DNA from: Ophthalmolycus amberensis
Lineage: Eukaryota > Chordata > Actinopteri > Perciformes > Zoarcidae
Direction of reading: 5' to 3'
Length of the DNA: 64,000 nt
NCBI GenBank assembly: GCA_024529925.1
Contig: JAFEUB010000770.1
Coordinates: forward strand, 1,022,501 to 1,086,500
A program made the position numbers and the translations under genes. Shown one piece after another: positions 42,641 to 53,207 of the stretch (position 1 is its first letter; each line of letters starts with the position of its first letter). The notes under the pieces were generated by a model. That model had not been told where the DNA came from. It did not search any database and saw only the letters and a program-made list of their open reading frames with translations.

Positions 42641-43904
42641 GTGTGTGTATGTGATTGTGCCCCACATCCCTCTGAGCCTACATGTGCAGTATGACATCAT
42701 CTCGGTGCGAGGTGTGACCCTGCGTGTACGGCATCCCTAATGGGACATTAGAAGCGGATCAGGCGACTAATGTACCAGCATTAGGGAGGAATAAGTCATG
42801 TGTGTGTCATGTCTGTGCTGCCCCGGCACACGCACGTCACACACACACATCTGACTCCACAGATACTCGGCTCAGCATTTCCTGGTCCTAATGCATACAA
42901 TGTGTGTGTGTGTGTGCGTGTGTGTGTGTGTGTAATGTATGGTTATCACATTAGGGCTCGTCATAACTCAGACAGTAAAAGCACCGAGACACCTCCAGTT
43001 ATTCTTTCTCTCTGCCAACAGATCTGTGTTTTCTTTCACTCAACCACTGTTCCTCTGACTGTCATTCAAACTGTCTGTCTAAATATTTACCTGACACAGA
43101 CAAGAATAGATTATACTAAACAAGTCTTGATGATGATTTAAATAAACTCAAAGGCTCGTGTCTTAATGGTTATTTTGTTAAACTGACAAGACATGACAAG
43201 GATGGGTACATGTCAGCCGCATACTCCATAAATATTTGACAACAGACAAAGACAATGTAGGACAATCACCTGAATCAAGACAAATGATTTTTGATTAAAG
43301 CTTTAAAATCAGGCTTTATTGTAGCAATTACAGGAATGAAAGAAAAATGCAGCAATCTGTGATTAAAAACGACACATTTGAGAGTTGGTTTTGTCACGGT
43401 TGTCAAAGTAGTTTCGACGTCTAGATTACACACTATGAATGTTGTTTAAGCAGCTTTTCAATTACTATATTTGAATGTTTACTTGGGACCTATAGACATT
43501 GAAATAAAGTCTTTAACATGCTGTTGAAACATCACTTTCTGTCATCAGTACCTGACGTGTAAACCGAGGCACATTGATATCTGTTGACATGCAAATCAGA
43601 ACATCAAGGACACAAACAAAACATTTTTGCAGTATTCCAACACTAACTCAGTTCAACAGTTTGAACAGATACCCAAAAGCTGTACTTAGTCCCCAATTTC
43701 ATTTTAAATATGTTGCTATAATTAGATGTTGTTTTTTGTTCTTGCTGCTGCAGGTAATCTTATTGACAAAAGTTTAGGGCCTCAGGACGCCAAAGCCAGA
43801 TTATTTTAGACTTTTCAATCAGTTTTGAAACATAAATGATGATCAACAACACTTTCATTCTCATGCATATCAACACAAGGCAGCTGGAAGCACTATTCAT
43901 TTGT

Positions 43905-44180
43905 ATTGAGCAGGAGATAATCCGACAAACAATGCTTTCTTATTTACCGACGCAACCTGGGAGAGATTAATTAGGCGATGTGAGTAGCTTTCTTTCTAAA
44001 TACGAAAAGACGTAAACAGGCAAAGAATTCAAAGTGCATCGATCCCAGCAGTCAGGGGCTTTTGAGTGATTTAGTAGCAGAAGCCTGCAGACCTGATAAT
44101 GATGATGTTACGAGAGGATCATCTTTCCTTCCCGTTTATCAGCTACTGCCTTACTGGAACCGCTCGCACGTCCAGGATCA
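43905..44180. promoter_or_regulatory. Candidate conserved noncoding element
   Basis: Repeat-free segment with GGAGATAATCCGACAAACAA, GGGAGAGATTAATTAGGCGA and CTGATAATGATGATGTTACG. Inferred from motif content, since conservation could not be examined. Confidence 0.25.
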
Positions 44181-44468
44181 GGTTTCTGTGAGTGTGAGTG
44201 TGTGGGAGAGCCACTCAGCTCACCAGTCTAATAATGAGAGGTTGACAGAGACCCAGCCTGGCCATAACAATGTGTAAAAGATTGAATTTAGCACCATGGA
44301 GAGGCACACTAAAACTGCTGACTGGCTCGGTGACCTCTCATATCCTTACATACACACACACACACACACACACAGACGCACACACAGACGCACACACCTC
44401 GACACACACTGATGGAGAGGCAATATGTTCCACCAGGCACAAACTCAAAAGAGCACACATGCAGCCAA

Positions 44469-44513
<45 letters not shown>

Positions 44514-45464
44514 TTTCACACAGTGCAGGTTAATACTGTGAAGCACAGAGTAATTTTCTCTCTGTCGCCAGGCGGCCTCACGCTGTGGAAATGACAACAC
44601 ATTAACTGTTAAACAAGACACCTTAGACCTCGGGGTGGGAGTCGAGAGAAAGAGAGAGACTGAAAGGGCGGGCTGGTGAGAAGGAGCGGAGAAACAATAG
44701 AGAGACTGGAAAAAAGAGAATGTTGTACTGGGTTTAGTAGGGAAAATAAGAAAGACAATTCCCAATGTGGAGGCAAAGCGGGATGATGAGAGTTGTGGAG
44801 ATTAGGTGAAAATGGACTGGGAAAGCAGAAGAGGAAGAGGATTGAAACAAGAGATTAAAATGTGAAAAACACTTAGAGAACTCATTCTTGTTGCAAAGTA
44901 GTTTACCTTTACAAACACTGGGGAATTTTTAATCATACAATAATAATCAATATGGTATATTTGGCCTTTGAGGGACTGTCACTCCACTACTTCTCACATC
45001 GGATCATTGTGGTCTGATATGAGCAGCAATGCCCAGCAGAAGAGCCTACAGAGCACTTTAGATCCACTTCAGAGTATATTTTAAATGCCTGTCACTTTAA
45101 CATGTCATTTAGACACAGAAATGCCTTCGACTTGACAGCAGATAATCTGCATTTAAAAGGAGTGAAGAGCAATTTGTTTATCGTGAATAGATGGTGAAAT
45201 GGATGTTGGGTGGTGGTGTGTTGGGAGATGAAGGAGGTGGAAAGATTGGACCTTTGTATTTTCTATATATATATATATATATATTTACCTTTACATGTGA
45301 CTCTATGTGTGATTTTGCGTCCGTTTTTATGTCTTCAAAAGCATCTAAAACCTCGACGTAACTTACTGGTGAATTTTTATTCCGATGTTTTTCCACAAAG
45401 GCTACATTACACGTGTTATCTGTACAAACTAAGGCAAATCTTTTTTTTACTCTTTTTCTCACAG

Positions 45465-45530
45465 GAGGTTATTTTAAAGAGAGCAGCCGACTTGGTAGAA
45501 GCCCTTTATGGCTTGCCCCATAATAACCAG
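45465..45530 (+). CDS. ebf1: ebf1 exon (HLH helix 2, copy A)
   Basis: This 66-nt, phase 0-0 exon encodes 22 residues: EVILKRAADLVEALYG then LPHNNQ. The acceptor is ctcacag after a T-rich tract and the donor is gtaagg. Helix 2 is repeated in vertebrate EBFs, and this is the copy that Drosophila and other invertebrate COE proteins are reported to lack. The residue after YG is Leu, where remembered human EBF1 has Met. Only 119 bp separate it from the next exon, which begins with the homologous EIILKRAADIAEALY. Confidence 0.95.
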
Positions 45531-45649
45531 GTAAGGATCACACACACACATGCAAACATCCATAAGGAATAAGCGACAAAGCAAATGAAAGTGTTATATT
45601 TTATTTGTCATGTCGTAATCATTCTTTTGTGCTGTTTCTCTTCCTGTAG
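45531..45649. other. ebf1 intron (119 bp) between the two helix-2 exons
   Basis: Very short intron, GT-AG, with a pyrimidine-rich 3' end. It separates the homologous EVILKRAAD and EIILKRAAD exons. It starts with a short (CA)n run. Confidence 0.9.
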
Positions 45650-45812
45650 GAGATCATTCTGAAACGCGCGGCGGACATTGCAGAAGCTCTCTACAGCGTT
45701 CCACGAGGACACACCCAGCTCTCCGGCTCCACCCACAGCGGCATGATGGGGGTCAACTCCTTCACCGGGCAGCTGTCCGTCAACGTCTCCGAACCCCAAC
45801 AGGCCAATCAGG
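45650..45812 (+). CDS. ebf1: ebf1 exon (HLH helix 2, copy B, and linker)
   Basis: This 163-nt exon has acceptor cctgtag and donor gtgagg and encodes 54 codons plus one base. It starts EIILKRAADIAEALYSVPRG, the second helix-2 copy. It then enters a faster-evolving linker: HTQLSGSTHSGMMGVNSF, TGQLSVNVSEPQQANQ. GMMGVNSF and QL-VNVSE are conserved EBF1 landmarks. The segment between SVPR and GMMG looks a little shorter than in human EBF1. The linker leads into the transactivation tail. Confidence 0.94.
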
Positions 45813-46187
45813 GTGAGGCTTTAGAAGTGTTAATCATCATAGTGTAGGTTCATTTTAATGCCAATGAGTTTATCAAATACACGTCAACACTTGTGACCCA
45901 GAAACACAGAATACCTCCATTTTCTCTTTGAAAGAAAAAAAAAGTTGATTTTCAAGATATTCACAAACAAACATAGAATCTGATACAACAACTTGCCTCT
46001 TGTGTTATAATCAAAAAGAGTTTTCCAAAGTTACCTCAGTTAACTTGTATTTCATATAAAAGTCCAACCTTAACTCACAACAGCTTCATTGATATCATGA
46101 ATGTTCACATCGCTTCGACCAACTGTCCAATCACCACATGCTCCTCCTCTCCTCCTCCTCTCCTCCTCTCCTCCACACTTCCTGCAG
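45813..46187. other. ebf1 intron (375 bp)
   Basis: AT-rich, with a TCC-rich polypyrimidine tract at 46140-46180 just before the acceptor. Nothing else seen. Confidence 0.9.
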
Positions 46188-46370
46188 GTTTCGTGCGCAG
46201 CAGCAGTAGTGTGTCTCCTCACGGCTACGTGCCCAGCTCCACGCCGCAGCAGACCGGCTACACTTCGGTCACCAGCACCATGAACGGCTACGCTAACAAC
46301 ACCGGCATGACCAACCTGGGAGGCTCGCCTACTTTCCTCAACGGCTCTGCAGCCAACTCGCCTTATGCTA
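46188..46370 (+). CDS. ebf1: ebf1 exon (transactivation domain, part 1)
   Basis: This 183-nt exon has acceptor cctgcag, preceded by a (TCC)-rich tract, and donor gtgagt. It encodes Ser/Thr/Asn-rich sequence beginning FVRSSSSVSPHGYVPSSTPQ and ending NLGGSPTFLNGSAANSPYA. NLGGSPTFLNGSAANSPYA follows EBF1, where EBF3 has a different ASLGVPGSPGFLNGS run, so this is one of the strongest paralogue discriminators. NGYANNTGMT is more divergent. Domain role (transactivation) is known for the family, not visible as a fold. Confidence 0.94.
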
Positions 46371-47384
46371 GTGAGTGTACCTGTGTGCATTGACTCCACT
46401 GTCAATCACACACTACACATCAGAGAAATACATGTTTTACAAGCTATTAGCTACTTCTCTTCTGTAAGTGAAGGTACTTATAATACAGTCCTTTTAGCTG
46501 CCACCAAACTACTTCAAAATGCAGTAACATGGCAACCAGTTTAATAACAGGTGCTAATAATTGCATACGTTCATGGAAATCTTACATACTGTACCCGCAC
46601 ACGTCTGTGGACAGGAAGTGAAAGTCTCAGATCTTCCGAATGAAGATTGCCCCATGGGGCTTTCTGTCTCTGCGCATTCAAAAACAATCACCAACTCCAT
46701 TTTGTCCTCCTACCATCTCCTACCTCCTTTCCTCGCCTCCTTTCATCTGACAGCCACACCTCTTTTCTCTCGGTTGGTTAATTGCATCCCTTTTCCATTT
46801 AGCAGAAAGAAAAAGAGAGGAAGGGGAGGATGAGGAGGATGAGGGATTCAGATAGATCGGAGATGTTGTTTGTCTGCTGATATTTTTCTCATTGGTGATG
46901 AAGACGAGGAACAAAGATTTGACTTTGGAAGAGCAGAATCTTTCGAAGATTTTGGAACTTGCCTGCAGGGAATTTCTTCGATTCAGAGCTTCAGTGAGGC
47001 CGAGTATCGGCCTGGTTCACAGTCCGGTTGTTTAAATAATCTAAAAGGTGTTTGATGTTCTTTCACACAAAACTATTTCTTCAGGAGCCTGACTCTGTGT
47101 ACAGTGACGTTGTCACGTTAGAACACAAGAGGGCCTTACCCAAACTGTTTCCCCTCATCAGAACTTAAGAGCCTGGTCCAATGTACATGTCTCGCATAAT
47201 GGGGAGAATTTCAACTGTAATTGCTGAAGCAATAAATTCAAGGATCAATGAGGTAACCATAATCTCTCTCCTTTATTCTCACCCTTCATCCTTACTCCAT
47301 CCTTTCATTCATTATCCGACCTATCTCCTTTGTTTTTTCCTTATTCCTCGTCTCTTCCTCAAAACCTTTAATTACCACCACCAG
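46371..47384. other. ebf1 intron (1014 bp)
   Basis: Unique sequence with a pyrimidine-rich stretch at 46700-46760 and a GAGGA-rich purine run at 46805-46850. Open frames in this stretch lack splice-site support. Confidence 0.85.
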
Positions 47385-47582
47385 TTGTCCCATCCAGCCC
47401 CACTATGGCCTCCTCCACCTCTCTCCCCTCCAACTGCTCCTCCTCTTCTGGCGTCTTCTCCTTCTCTCCAGCCCACATGGTGTCGGCGGCCGTGAAGCAG
47501 AAGTCCGCCTTCGCTCCAGTGGTCAGGCCCTCCTCCTCCCCTCCGCCCTCATGTACCAGCTCCAACGGCAACGGGCTCCAAG
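47385..47582 (+). CDS. ebf1: ebf1 exon (transactivation domain, part 2)
   Basis: This 198-nt exon has acceptor accaccag and donor gtaatt. Two bases complete an Ile codon, then 65 codons and one base follow. The peptide includes VPSSPTMASSTSLPSNC, GVFSFSPAHMVSAAVKQKSA and FAPVVRPSSSPPPSC, ending NGNGLQ. VSAAVKQ carries one more Ala than remembered human EBF1 (VSAVKQ). The final single base (G) can join either of two downstream exons, both of which accept that phase, giving alternative C-termini. Confidence 0.94.
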
Positions 47583-48278
47583 GTAATTTGCAATGACAAC
47601 AGCCAGTCAGTCAGAGGATGCTTAGCGGGAGGACTTCCCCAGCAGATATTCTGCCATTAGAGGCCCTGCTATGCTCCACATCCTTCTCTGATCAAACTGT
47701 AGGTGCATACTCTATGTTTAGTTCTTAGGTCAGTTCACTACTTTGATCCAGACAGAAATATTTCAACAACCGTTAGATGAATTGCAGGGATATTTTGTTC
47801 AGGCATTCCTGGTTCCTAAAGGTTGAATCCTAATGACTTTGGTGGCGACTTTACCTCGAGCGCCACTATGTGGTTCACATTTGTGTTTTTTAGTGAAACC
47901 TCTCAACAGCTATTGAATGGATTGCCATGAAATTAAAACATGCATACATGCTCCCTCAGAGTGAATTGTAATAACTTTGCTGATCATCGTGTATGTTTTA
48001 TCTAGTTTTGTCCAATTTGTCCAGTGCTCTGTTTAATGACTAAATACCTGCAAAACTAATGACATTGTCATGCAAATTAGCCAAAGACCTACAGACACAT
48101 GGACACACACGAGCGATATTATTGTTATTATCTGCTTTTTGTCCTGCTTCACCTTTTAGACAGTTTTTTTTCTATATCTCTCCTCTCTCTGACTTTTAAC
48201 CCTTCCTTGTTGTATTCCTCTGACCTTACATCCTTCCTTTGTTATTTCTGTGTCCGTCTCTCTGTCTCTCTCTACCAG
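47583..48278. other. ebf1 intron (696 bp), mostly a dispersed repeat
   Basis: A dispersed-repeat copy occupies most of it (47730-48090). The remaining 190 bp is the pyrimidine-rich approach to the alternative exon. The intron runs from the common exon to the alternative exon. Confidence 0.8.
47730..48090 (+). mobile_element. Teleost interspersed repeat (GGATTGCCATGAAAT type)
   Basis: Contains ACTTTGATCCAGACAGAAAT, GAATCCTAATGACTTTGGTG, AACAGCTATTGAATGGATTG and CTAAATACCTGCAAAACTAA. It has an internal near-repeat (TTTCAACAACCGTTAGATGAA and TCTCAACAGCTATTGAATGG). This is recalled as a very common fish repeat. A reverse-oriented copy is at 57489-57775. Confidence 0.6.
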
Positions 48279-48347
48279 ATCAAACATTTGTGGACTCCAG
48301 CAAGTACTCAACAGCCAACTCCCTACAAGGCCTGGCCTTCACCTGAA
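48279..48347 (+). CDS. ebf1: ebf1 alternative C-terminal exon
   Basis: After the acceptor tctaccag, two bases complete an Asp codon and the frame reads DQTFVDSSKYSTANSLQGLA, F, T and a TGA stop at 48344-48346. One base later is a good donor (A/GTATGT at 48348), so the exon can be spliced as a 69-nt cassette or remain terminal: an AATAAA lies at 48430-48435. Used either way, it replaces the usual IPGMIVQPM ending with a longer tail. I recall comparable ...LQGLA... tails in isoforms of other EBF family members, which suggests an ancient alternative exon, but I could not check this. Confidence 0.75.
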
Positions 48348-48429
48348 GTATGTCCCTCGACTATCTTTTCCTTCATCACGGTTGACTAATTGTTTTTGCA
48401 ACTTCTGAATTAGTAAACTGACTCATTTC

Positions 48430-48435
48430 AATAAA
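48430..48435 (+). promoter_or_regulatory. Candidate poly(A) signal for the alternative ebf1 end (AATAAA)
   Basis: A canonical AATAAA lies 84 bp after the TGA of the alternative exon, followed by a T/C-rich stretch. It could terminate a short transcript whose last exon reads through the donor at 48348. Confidence 0.4.
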
Positions 48436-49239
48436 GTAATATTTGCCTGTTTCACATCTTCTACCTCTGAATGATCTTCCACTCACCTTCCTGATTTTAT
48501 CAACCCAACATCTCTTTCATGTCATACTTTCCTCGCCTATCTCGTCTCCTTCTTCTCATCTTACTTCCGTCTCATCATCACCTCTCCATCCTCTTCCCCC
48601 TTACCTTTTCCATCCACGACTCATCCCACAGCACAGATCTAGCCATTCTGTTGCCTAGTAACTCCTCCCTGTCTGCCAATTGGCTGGGGAAGAAGACAGG
48701 AAGTTAGATTTTTACAGAGACAAGAAAAGGACATTTGGCACAGGGACTTTATTTCTCAACATAGCTGGCTTTGTTTAGCTGTGTGTGCCTGTGTGAGCAT
48801 TTGTGTGTGTGTAGAGACAGAGCATGTGCGGGGGTGTGGGAACTCAAAGCTCAGCCTCAAAGCACAGCTGAAATAAACACTCTCCACTTACAGATATACA
48901 CACACACTTTCCTCTGTCACACACACTCGGTGATCACACACTGGCAGCTTACCAGGGAGCGATCAACAATGACAGCTGTTCGACTCTCTTGACAGTTCAT
49001 ACTGGCAGTATACCTGCCCTGTGGTGTGTGTGTGTGTGTGTGGGGGGGGGGGTGCGTGTGTGTGTGTTGGTGCTCGTGAACACCTGAAACAAAAAAGAAA
49101 AGGGTTCCACACACTTTACATACATACATATACATTTTTGGGGATTTTGTCCAGCTGGTACTAACAATGAAATCTTTTCTCTTTTAAGTTCACTCACCAT
49201 GAAATATAAAAACATTTATTATTTTATGTTTTTTTCTTC

Positions 49240-49548
49240 TGTGTGTGCGTGTACTTGTACAGCAGTTTTTGTGAGGACCAATTTGAGTTCTAGACCTTCT
49301 GAGTGAGGACATTTTGGCCGGTCCTCACTTTGAGACAGAGGTTCAAAGGCTTGTTTGAGGGTTCAGACTCGGTTTGAATATTCACGTTAGAACTAGGTTC
49401 AGGTGAGGGTTAGGGTGAGGCTTGGGTCAGGCATTTAATTGTGATGGCCAAGGTGAGGGTAAAGGGGCTAGGCAATGCATTATGTCAATGAGTGTCCTCA
49501 CGAAGATAGGAGTACAAGGTGGTGTGTGTGTGTGTGTGTGTGTGTGTG
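49240..49548 (+). mobile_element. Teleost interspersed repeat (GAGGACATTTTGGCCGG type) with (TG)n tail
   Basis: Contains GTGAGGACATTTTGGCCGGT, CCTCACTTTGAGACAGAG, GGTTAGGGTGAGGCTTGGG, CTAGGCAATGCATTATGTCA and ATGAGTGTCCTCACGAAGAT, then (TG)n. I recall this order from an abundant fish repeat that typically ends in a TG microsatellite, so the microsatellite is probably part of the insertion. Confidence 0.6.
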
Positions 49549-49684
49549 CATGTGACTTTGGGCTGGGCTCTGCCTCTCACATGTTGACACCCATCCCTTG
49601 GGTTTAAATACACCATGATGCAATCTGTCAGGCACACACACAAACATGCAATAAAGTACACCAACTGTTCCCTCGCACAATTAA

Positions 49685-49716
<32 letters not shown>

Positions 49717-49984
49717 GTGTGCGTGTGCGTGTGTGCGTGTGCGTGTGCGTGAGCAGCATTGCCTAGAGCCAACTTATACTGTATGATGTGTCCCTGCTCG
49801 ATTTTACTGATTTATTTGTCTATTGATGTTTTAAATGTCGCTGCAGACACAGCTGCACAGATGTGAAGACATATTGATGTATTTATGAAGTAATTGTTTA
49901 TGACGATGACAAATATTTGGCTGTGTTTTAAAAGTTTTTTTTCTCTTTCCCCTCTTTCCCTCTGTTTGTTTTTCCACCCAACAG

Positions 49985-50016
49985 CAATCCCGGGAATGAT
50001 TGTTCAACCCATGTAA
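49985..50016 (+). CDS. ebf1: ebf1 terminal coding exon
   Basis: After a long pyrimidine tract and ccacccaacag, two bases complete an Ala codon and the frame reads IPGMIVQPM followed by TAA. With the preceding exon this gives LQAIPGMIVQPM. Remembered human EBF1 ends LQAISGMIVPPM, so the exon, frame and stop are well supported despite the short length. Two substitutions (S to P, P to Q) are seen. Confidence 0.93.
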
Positions 50017-50038
50017 AGGTGTGAGTGACTGCGTGCAC

Positions 50039-50106
50039 GTGTGTGTGTGTGCGTGCGTGTGCGTGCGTGCTTGTATGTGTGTGTGTGTGTGTGTGCGTGC
50101 GTGTGA
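50039..50106. repeat. (TG)n/(GCGTG)n array in the 3' UTR
   Basis: TG repeats mixed with GCGTGCGTG units start 23 bases after the ebf1 stop codon. In the transcript this is a UG/GCGUG-rich stretch, a possible site for UG-binding proteins such as CELF or TDP-43. Confidence 0.85.
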
Positions 50107-51344
50107 CTGTGCGAGATGAACCAAGCACATTCACACCGATCCCTGCGGAGGATTTCGATGCGAGTCACACTCCGGACGGGGATGGAAGCAACTGTCCCGA
50201 TTCGAAGGAACAAACCCAACTCAGGCCCTTTCTAACACAAAAACAACAGCACGAAAAACAGACGACGAACAAAAAACTGTTTGCAAACAAATAAGTTGTT
50301 TAGACTTTGTACACCTTGATGCTTTATAGGAGAACGGCCACACCTACATTACGACTCTCCACGGACACAGGAAGTGTATTTATTTTAGAGAGAATCCATT
50401 TCTTCCCCTGAGTGACTTGTTTTTCTTTTTGTGCAACAGTTCACGTGTGATAATCACCTTCTAACTGTATCTCACATGAAGGACTTTCTATTTATGAAGT
50501 TTAGTCATTAATGAAGGAATATAATGTGAAGAATGCCTGATGATGGAGGTGATGATGATGATGATGAGGCTGCAGGATTCATACAGGGTCAAATCCAGCC
50601 GACACAGACAAGCCAATCCAGACACACACTTTCACTTCTTATTGCCAAATCCACGCCGCCGTCAGCAGAAACACTCAGACAGCGAGGTCTTCCTCTGCAT
50701 TTAATCGATCGGCTGAAGGATTGAGATGCTTCCCGCCTGCTGCAGTTTTAGCCATTCAAGAAATCCCCATGTTTGCTTTGAGCTCGCTTCACGTACATCT
50801 TCACTGCTACTTATTTTTCAAGAGAGGAAGTAGACTTGCTGCAGATCTGATTCAGGATAGATTTAACTATAAAAAGGACGTAAATAAGTGCATGAGTTTT
50901 TGAACACCGGGTGCCAACGGCAGCTTCCCTGTTTAGGAACTGACTTAACTGCTCCGCTGAGACCTCCGTCGGCCCTGTTACCACATGATCTGTTATAAAG
51001 TCGGACACCGCCACAGCGACCTCTATGAGAGGGGGAACACGTCTTAAAGACTGCTGCCATTTTGACTTTGATTTTGTTTGAGAGTTGCCTCAAATGTTTG
51101 TCTTAATACATAAATCCTTATTTCTGTTTTGTTTTTCTTTTCGTTTTGCTGTGTTACTTTTTTTTCTTCCTGCCATCAGCCGGCCAATCAGATTGTGTTT
51201 CTTTTGTCACCTGGACACTCATCTGGTGTGACTGAGAATTTGAGTGAGAAAATATTCCAGTGGTGTGTCTTAAATGCTGCGCTGCAAAGAATGTCATTAA
51301 GTCTTAAAATCAACGTGATCTCACAGAAGGACGGGAAATGACCA

Positions 51345-51560
51345 CGACCTCTTAACAGCAAAACTACTTGGTTAGGTTTAGGAACGAAAACATTATGGCT
51401 TGGTTTCAGATTACTGACGTAGCCTATGTAATGGTAGAAAGTCAATGTTGACTTTTGCTTTCACAGGGGACACGAACACCAGTGTCCTGGGTGAAAGTCT
51501 CTTGTTTGAACCATCCATCAATCCACCCGAACCACCTGCCCACCTTTGATTAACACGTAT
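51345..51560 (+). mobile_element. Interspersed-repeat segment inside the ebf1 3' UTR
   Basis: Contains ACTACTTGGTTAGGTTTAGG, AACGAAAACATTATGGCTTG, GGGGACACGAACACCAGTGT and CCTGGGTGAAAGTCTCTTG. The cluster matches my memory of an abundant fish repeat. A shorter related piece (CACTTGGTTAGGTTAGAAAA and CATCATGGTTTGGCTTAATG) occurs at about 57165-57220 in the same orientation. Confidence 0.5.
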
Positions 51561-53201
51561 TTCTGCTGAACTTGGGAATTTTTGTGTCCACCACGACAAA
51601 TGATCCTTATACACTTTCCATTAGCATTGTTTCCGTGGTGCCGGCACATAATTTTAACACATTACCACCTCCATGTAATACGCTGTTAGGAGCTCATGGT
51701 CATTTCACGTTTTGTGGTGAGATCAAGCTGCTTAAAATCTAATTTTTTTTTTTCAAACATCTCCCCCTAAGGTCCACTTTCTTTTAAATCTGCCCGTCAG
51801 TTCAGTTCATTTTTACAGTACAACTGTAACTCAAAGAACACCATTTCACCAATTTTGCATCCCATTTTGCACTTCTCCAAGAGGTAAAGATGAGGTATGA
51901 ATTGACAAGTCTTGTAAAAACAAAAAAGGCTTTTTTTGCAGCGCAGGACAATTAGCCAGCGACATGTCTTAAATGTGTGCTTCAACAGTCTTAATTCATT
52001 CATGATCATGTTAATTTTGCCAAAGCCCTTATTTGAGACATTACTGCCTAAACAGTCTTATGCCACAGCTGCAACGCAATTTCTTTTTCTTTTTGTGTCA
52101 TACATGTAAGAATGCCACGCTATGTATGCTGTCGGTGTTGTTTTCAGACCTGCAGCAGGTAGCGGCCACAAATTTATCTTTGTCTGTTTATCATCAGGTT
52201 CATGGCATTAAAAGAAACTGAATTTGGATTCTTAACTGGACAGAAACTGGCATCACATGCTGATAAAGTAAACCCCCCTTATTTCATGAAGATGAATCAT
52301 TTGTCTCTCATGTCTAAAGATGTCAAAGTTATTAATCTTTTTTGTTTTGTATGACAGTGTCTGTTTATTAAAAGCCATACTTCCACTGCTAATTCCAATC
52401 AAACTAAAACAAGCCATGGTGTTATTTTTTTTGCTTTGTAAGTCAGAAAAGCAGGCGGACATTATTCATTTCGTCACAATGTTGTTCGTATCATTATTGT
52501 TAAAGTTTGCATAATTGAGTTGTGTTATAGGTATAGAGTTCATAAATATGTCTTTATGATTGTGTGTGTTTGTCTTCCATGTGATGGATTTTGAAGATGG
52601 AACAGCTGCTTAATGAAGGCTTTCTCCTGCTTCTGTCAGGTTTTCTGTCCTCTCTTCGCTCCCTTCCTCCGTTCATTTCCCTCCTCCACCTTGTTTGGAT
52701 TGTGCTTTTAATACTCTGTATGTTTGCCCTCTTTCTTTCCTTTCCCTCACAAAATGAGCCACCTATTTATTTTATCTCAAATATGGGTCTGGAGACCACT
52801 TTTTTTCTGTTTGTGTCTACGTGTGAGAGTGCCTGTGACTGGTGTGTCTGAGTGTGTCATCATTTTTCTCTGAAAGAAAAACGTGATGTTTTTGAAGTTG
52901 AAGGATGTTTTTCTTTTTTATAGTACATATATAAATACCTGTACAGGAAAGGAGTACATAGAGGGTTTGGTTAAAATAAGTATGATCCGAAGCACTTGTC
53001 CAGCAACAGTTAATAACGGTTATCACGGCTTGTCTGCGTTCAGGCTCACAGTGGTGGTCATCATCCATACACACATTTATCAGCAGTATCAGTGTGGAGG
53101 GGAAGAGTACAGAGGAAACTACTGTAAAGATGATAATGTTGATTCTTTTTTTTATTTTAAACTTTGAAGTGTAAAATAACTTTTTGATTCTCTGTATTTA
53201 A

Positions 53202-53207
53202 TTAAAG
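53202..53207 (+). promoter_or_regulatory. Probable ebf1 poly(A) signal (ATTAAA)
   Basis: ATTAAA, the commonest variant hexamer, is followed within 40 bases by T-rich and GT-containing sequence. It is the best-placed candidate 3' end for the ebf1 transcript. Choice by context only. Confidence 0.5.

Larger units (their letters stand above)
48348..49984. other. ebf1 intron / alternative 3' UTR (1637 bp)
   Basis: Begins with the donor of the alternative exon and includes the AATAAA at 48430. A T/C-rich stretch runs to 48660, a G10 run sits in a TG array at about 49021-49060, and a dispersed repeat lies at 49240-49520. TG/GCGTG arrays at 49684-49751 follow, then the pyrimidine tract of the last exon. 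Confidence 0.75.

Noticed and set aside
46870..47055. 61-codon frame with DEDEEQRFDFGRAESFEDFG
   Set aside because: Inside an ebf1 intron without flanking splice sites in frame; acidic composition comes from GA-rich DNA.
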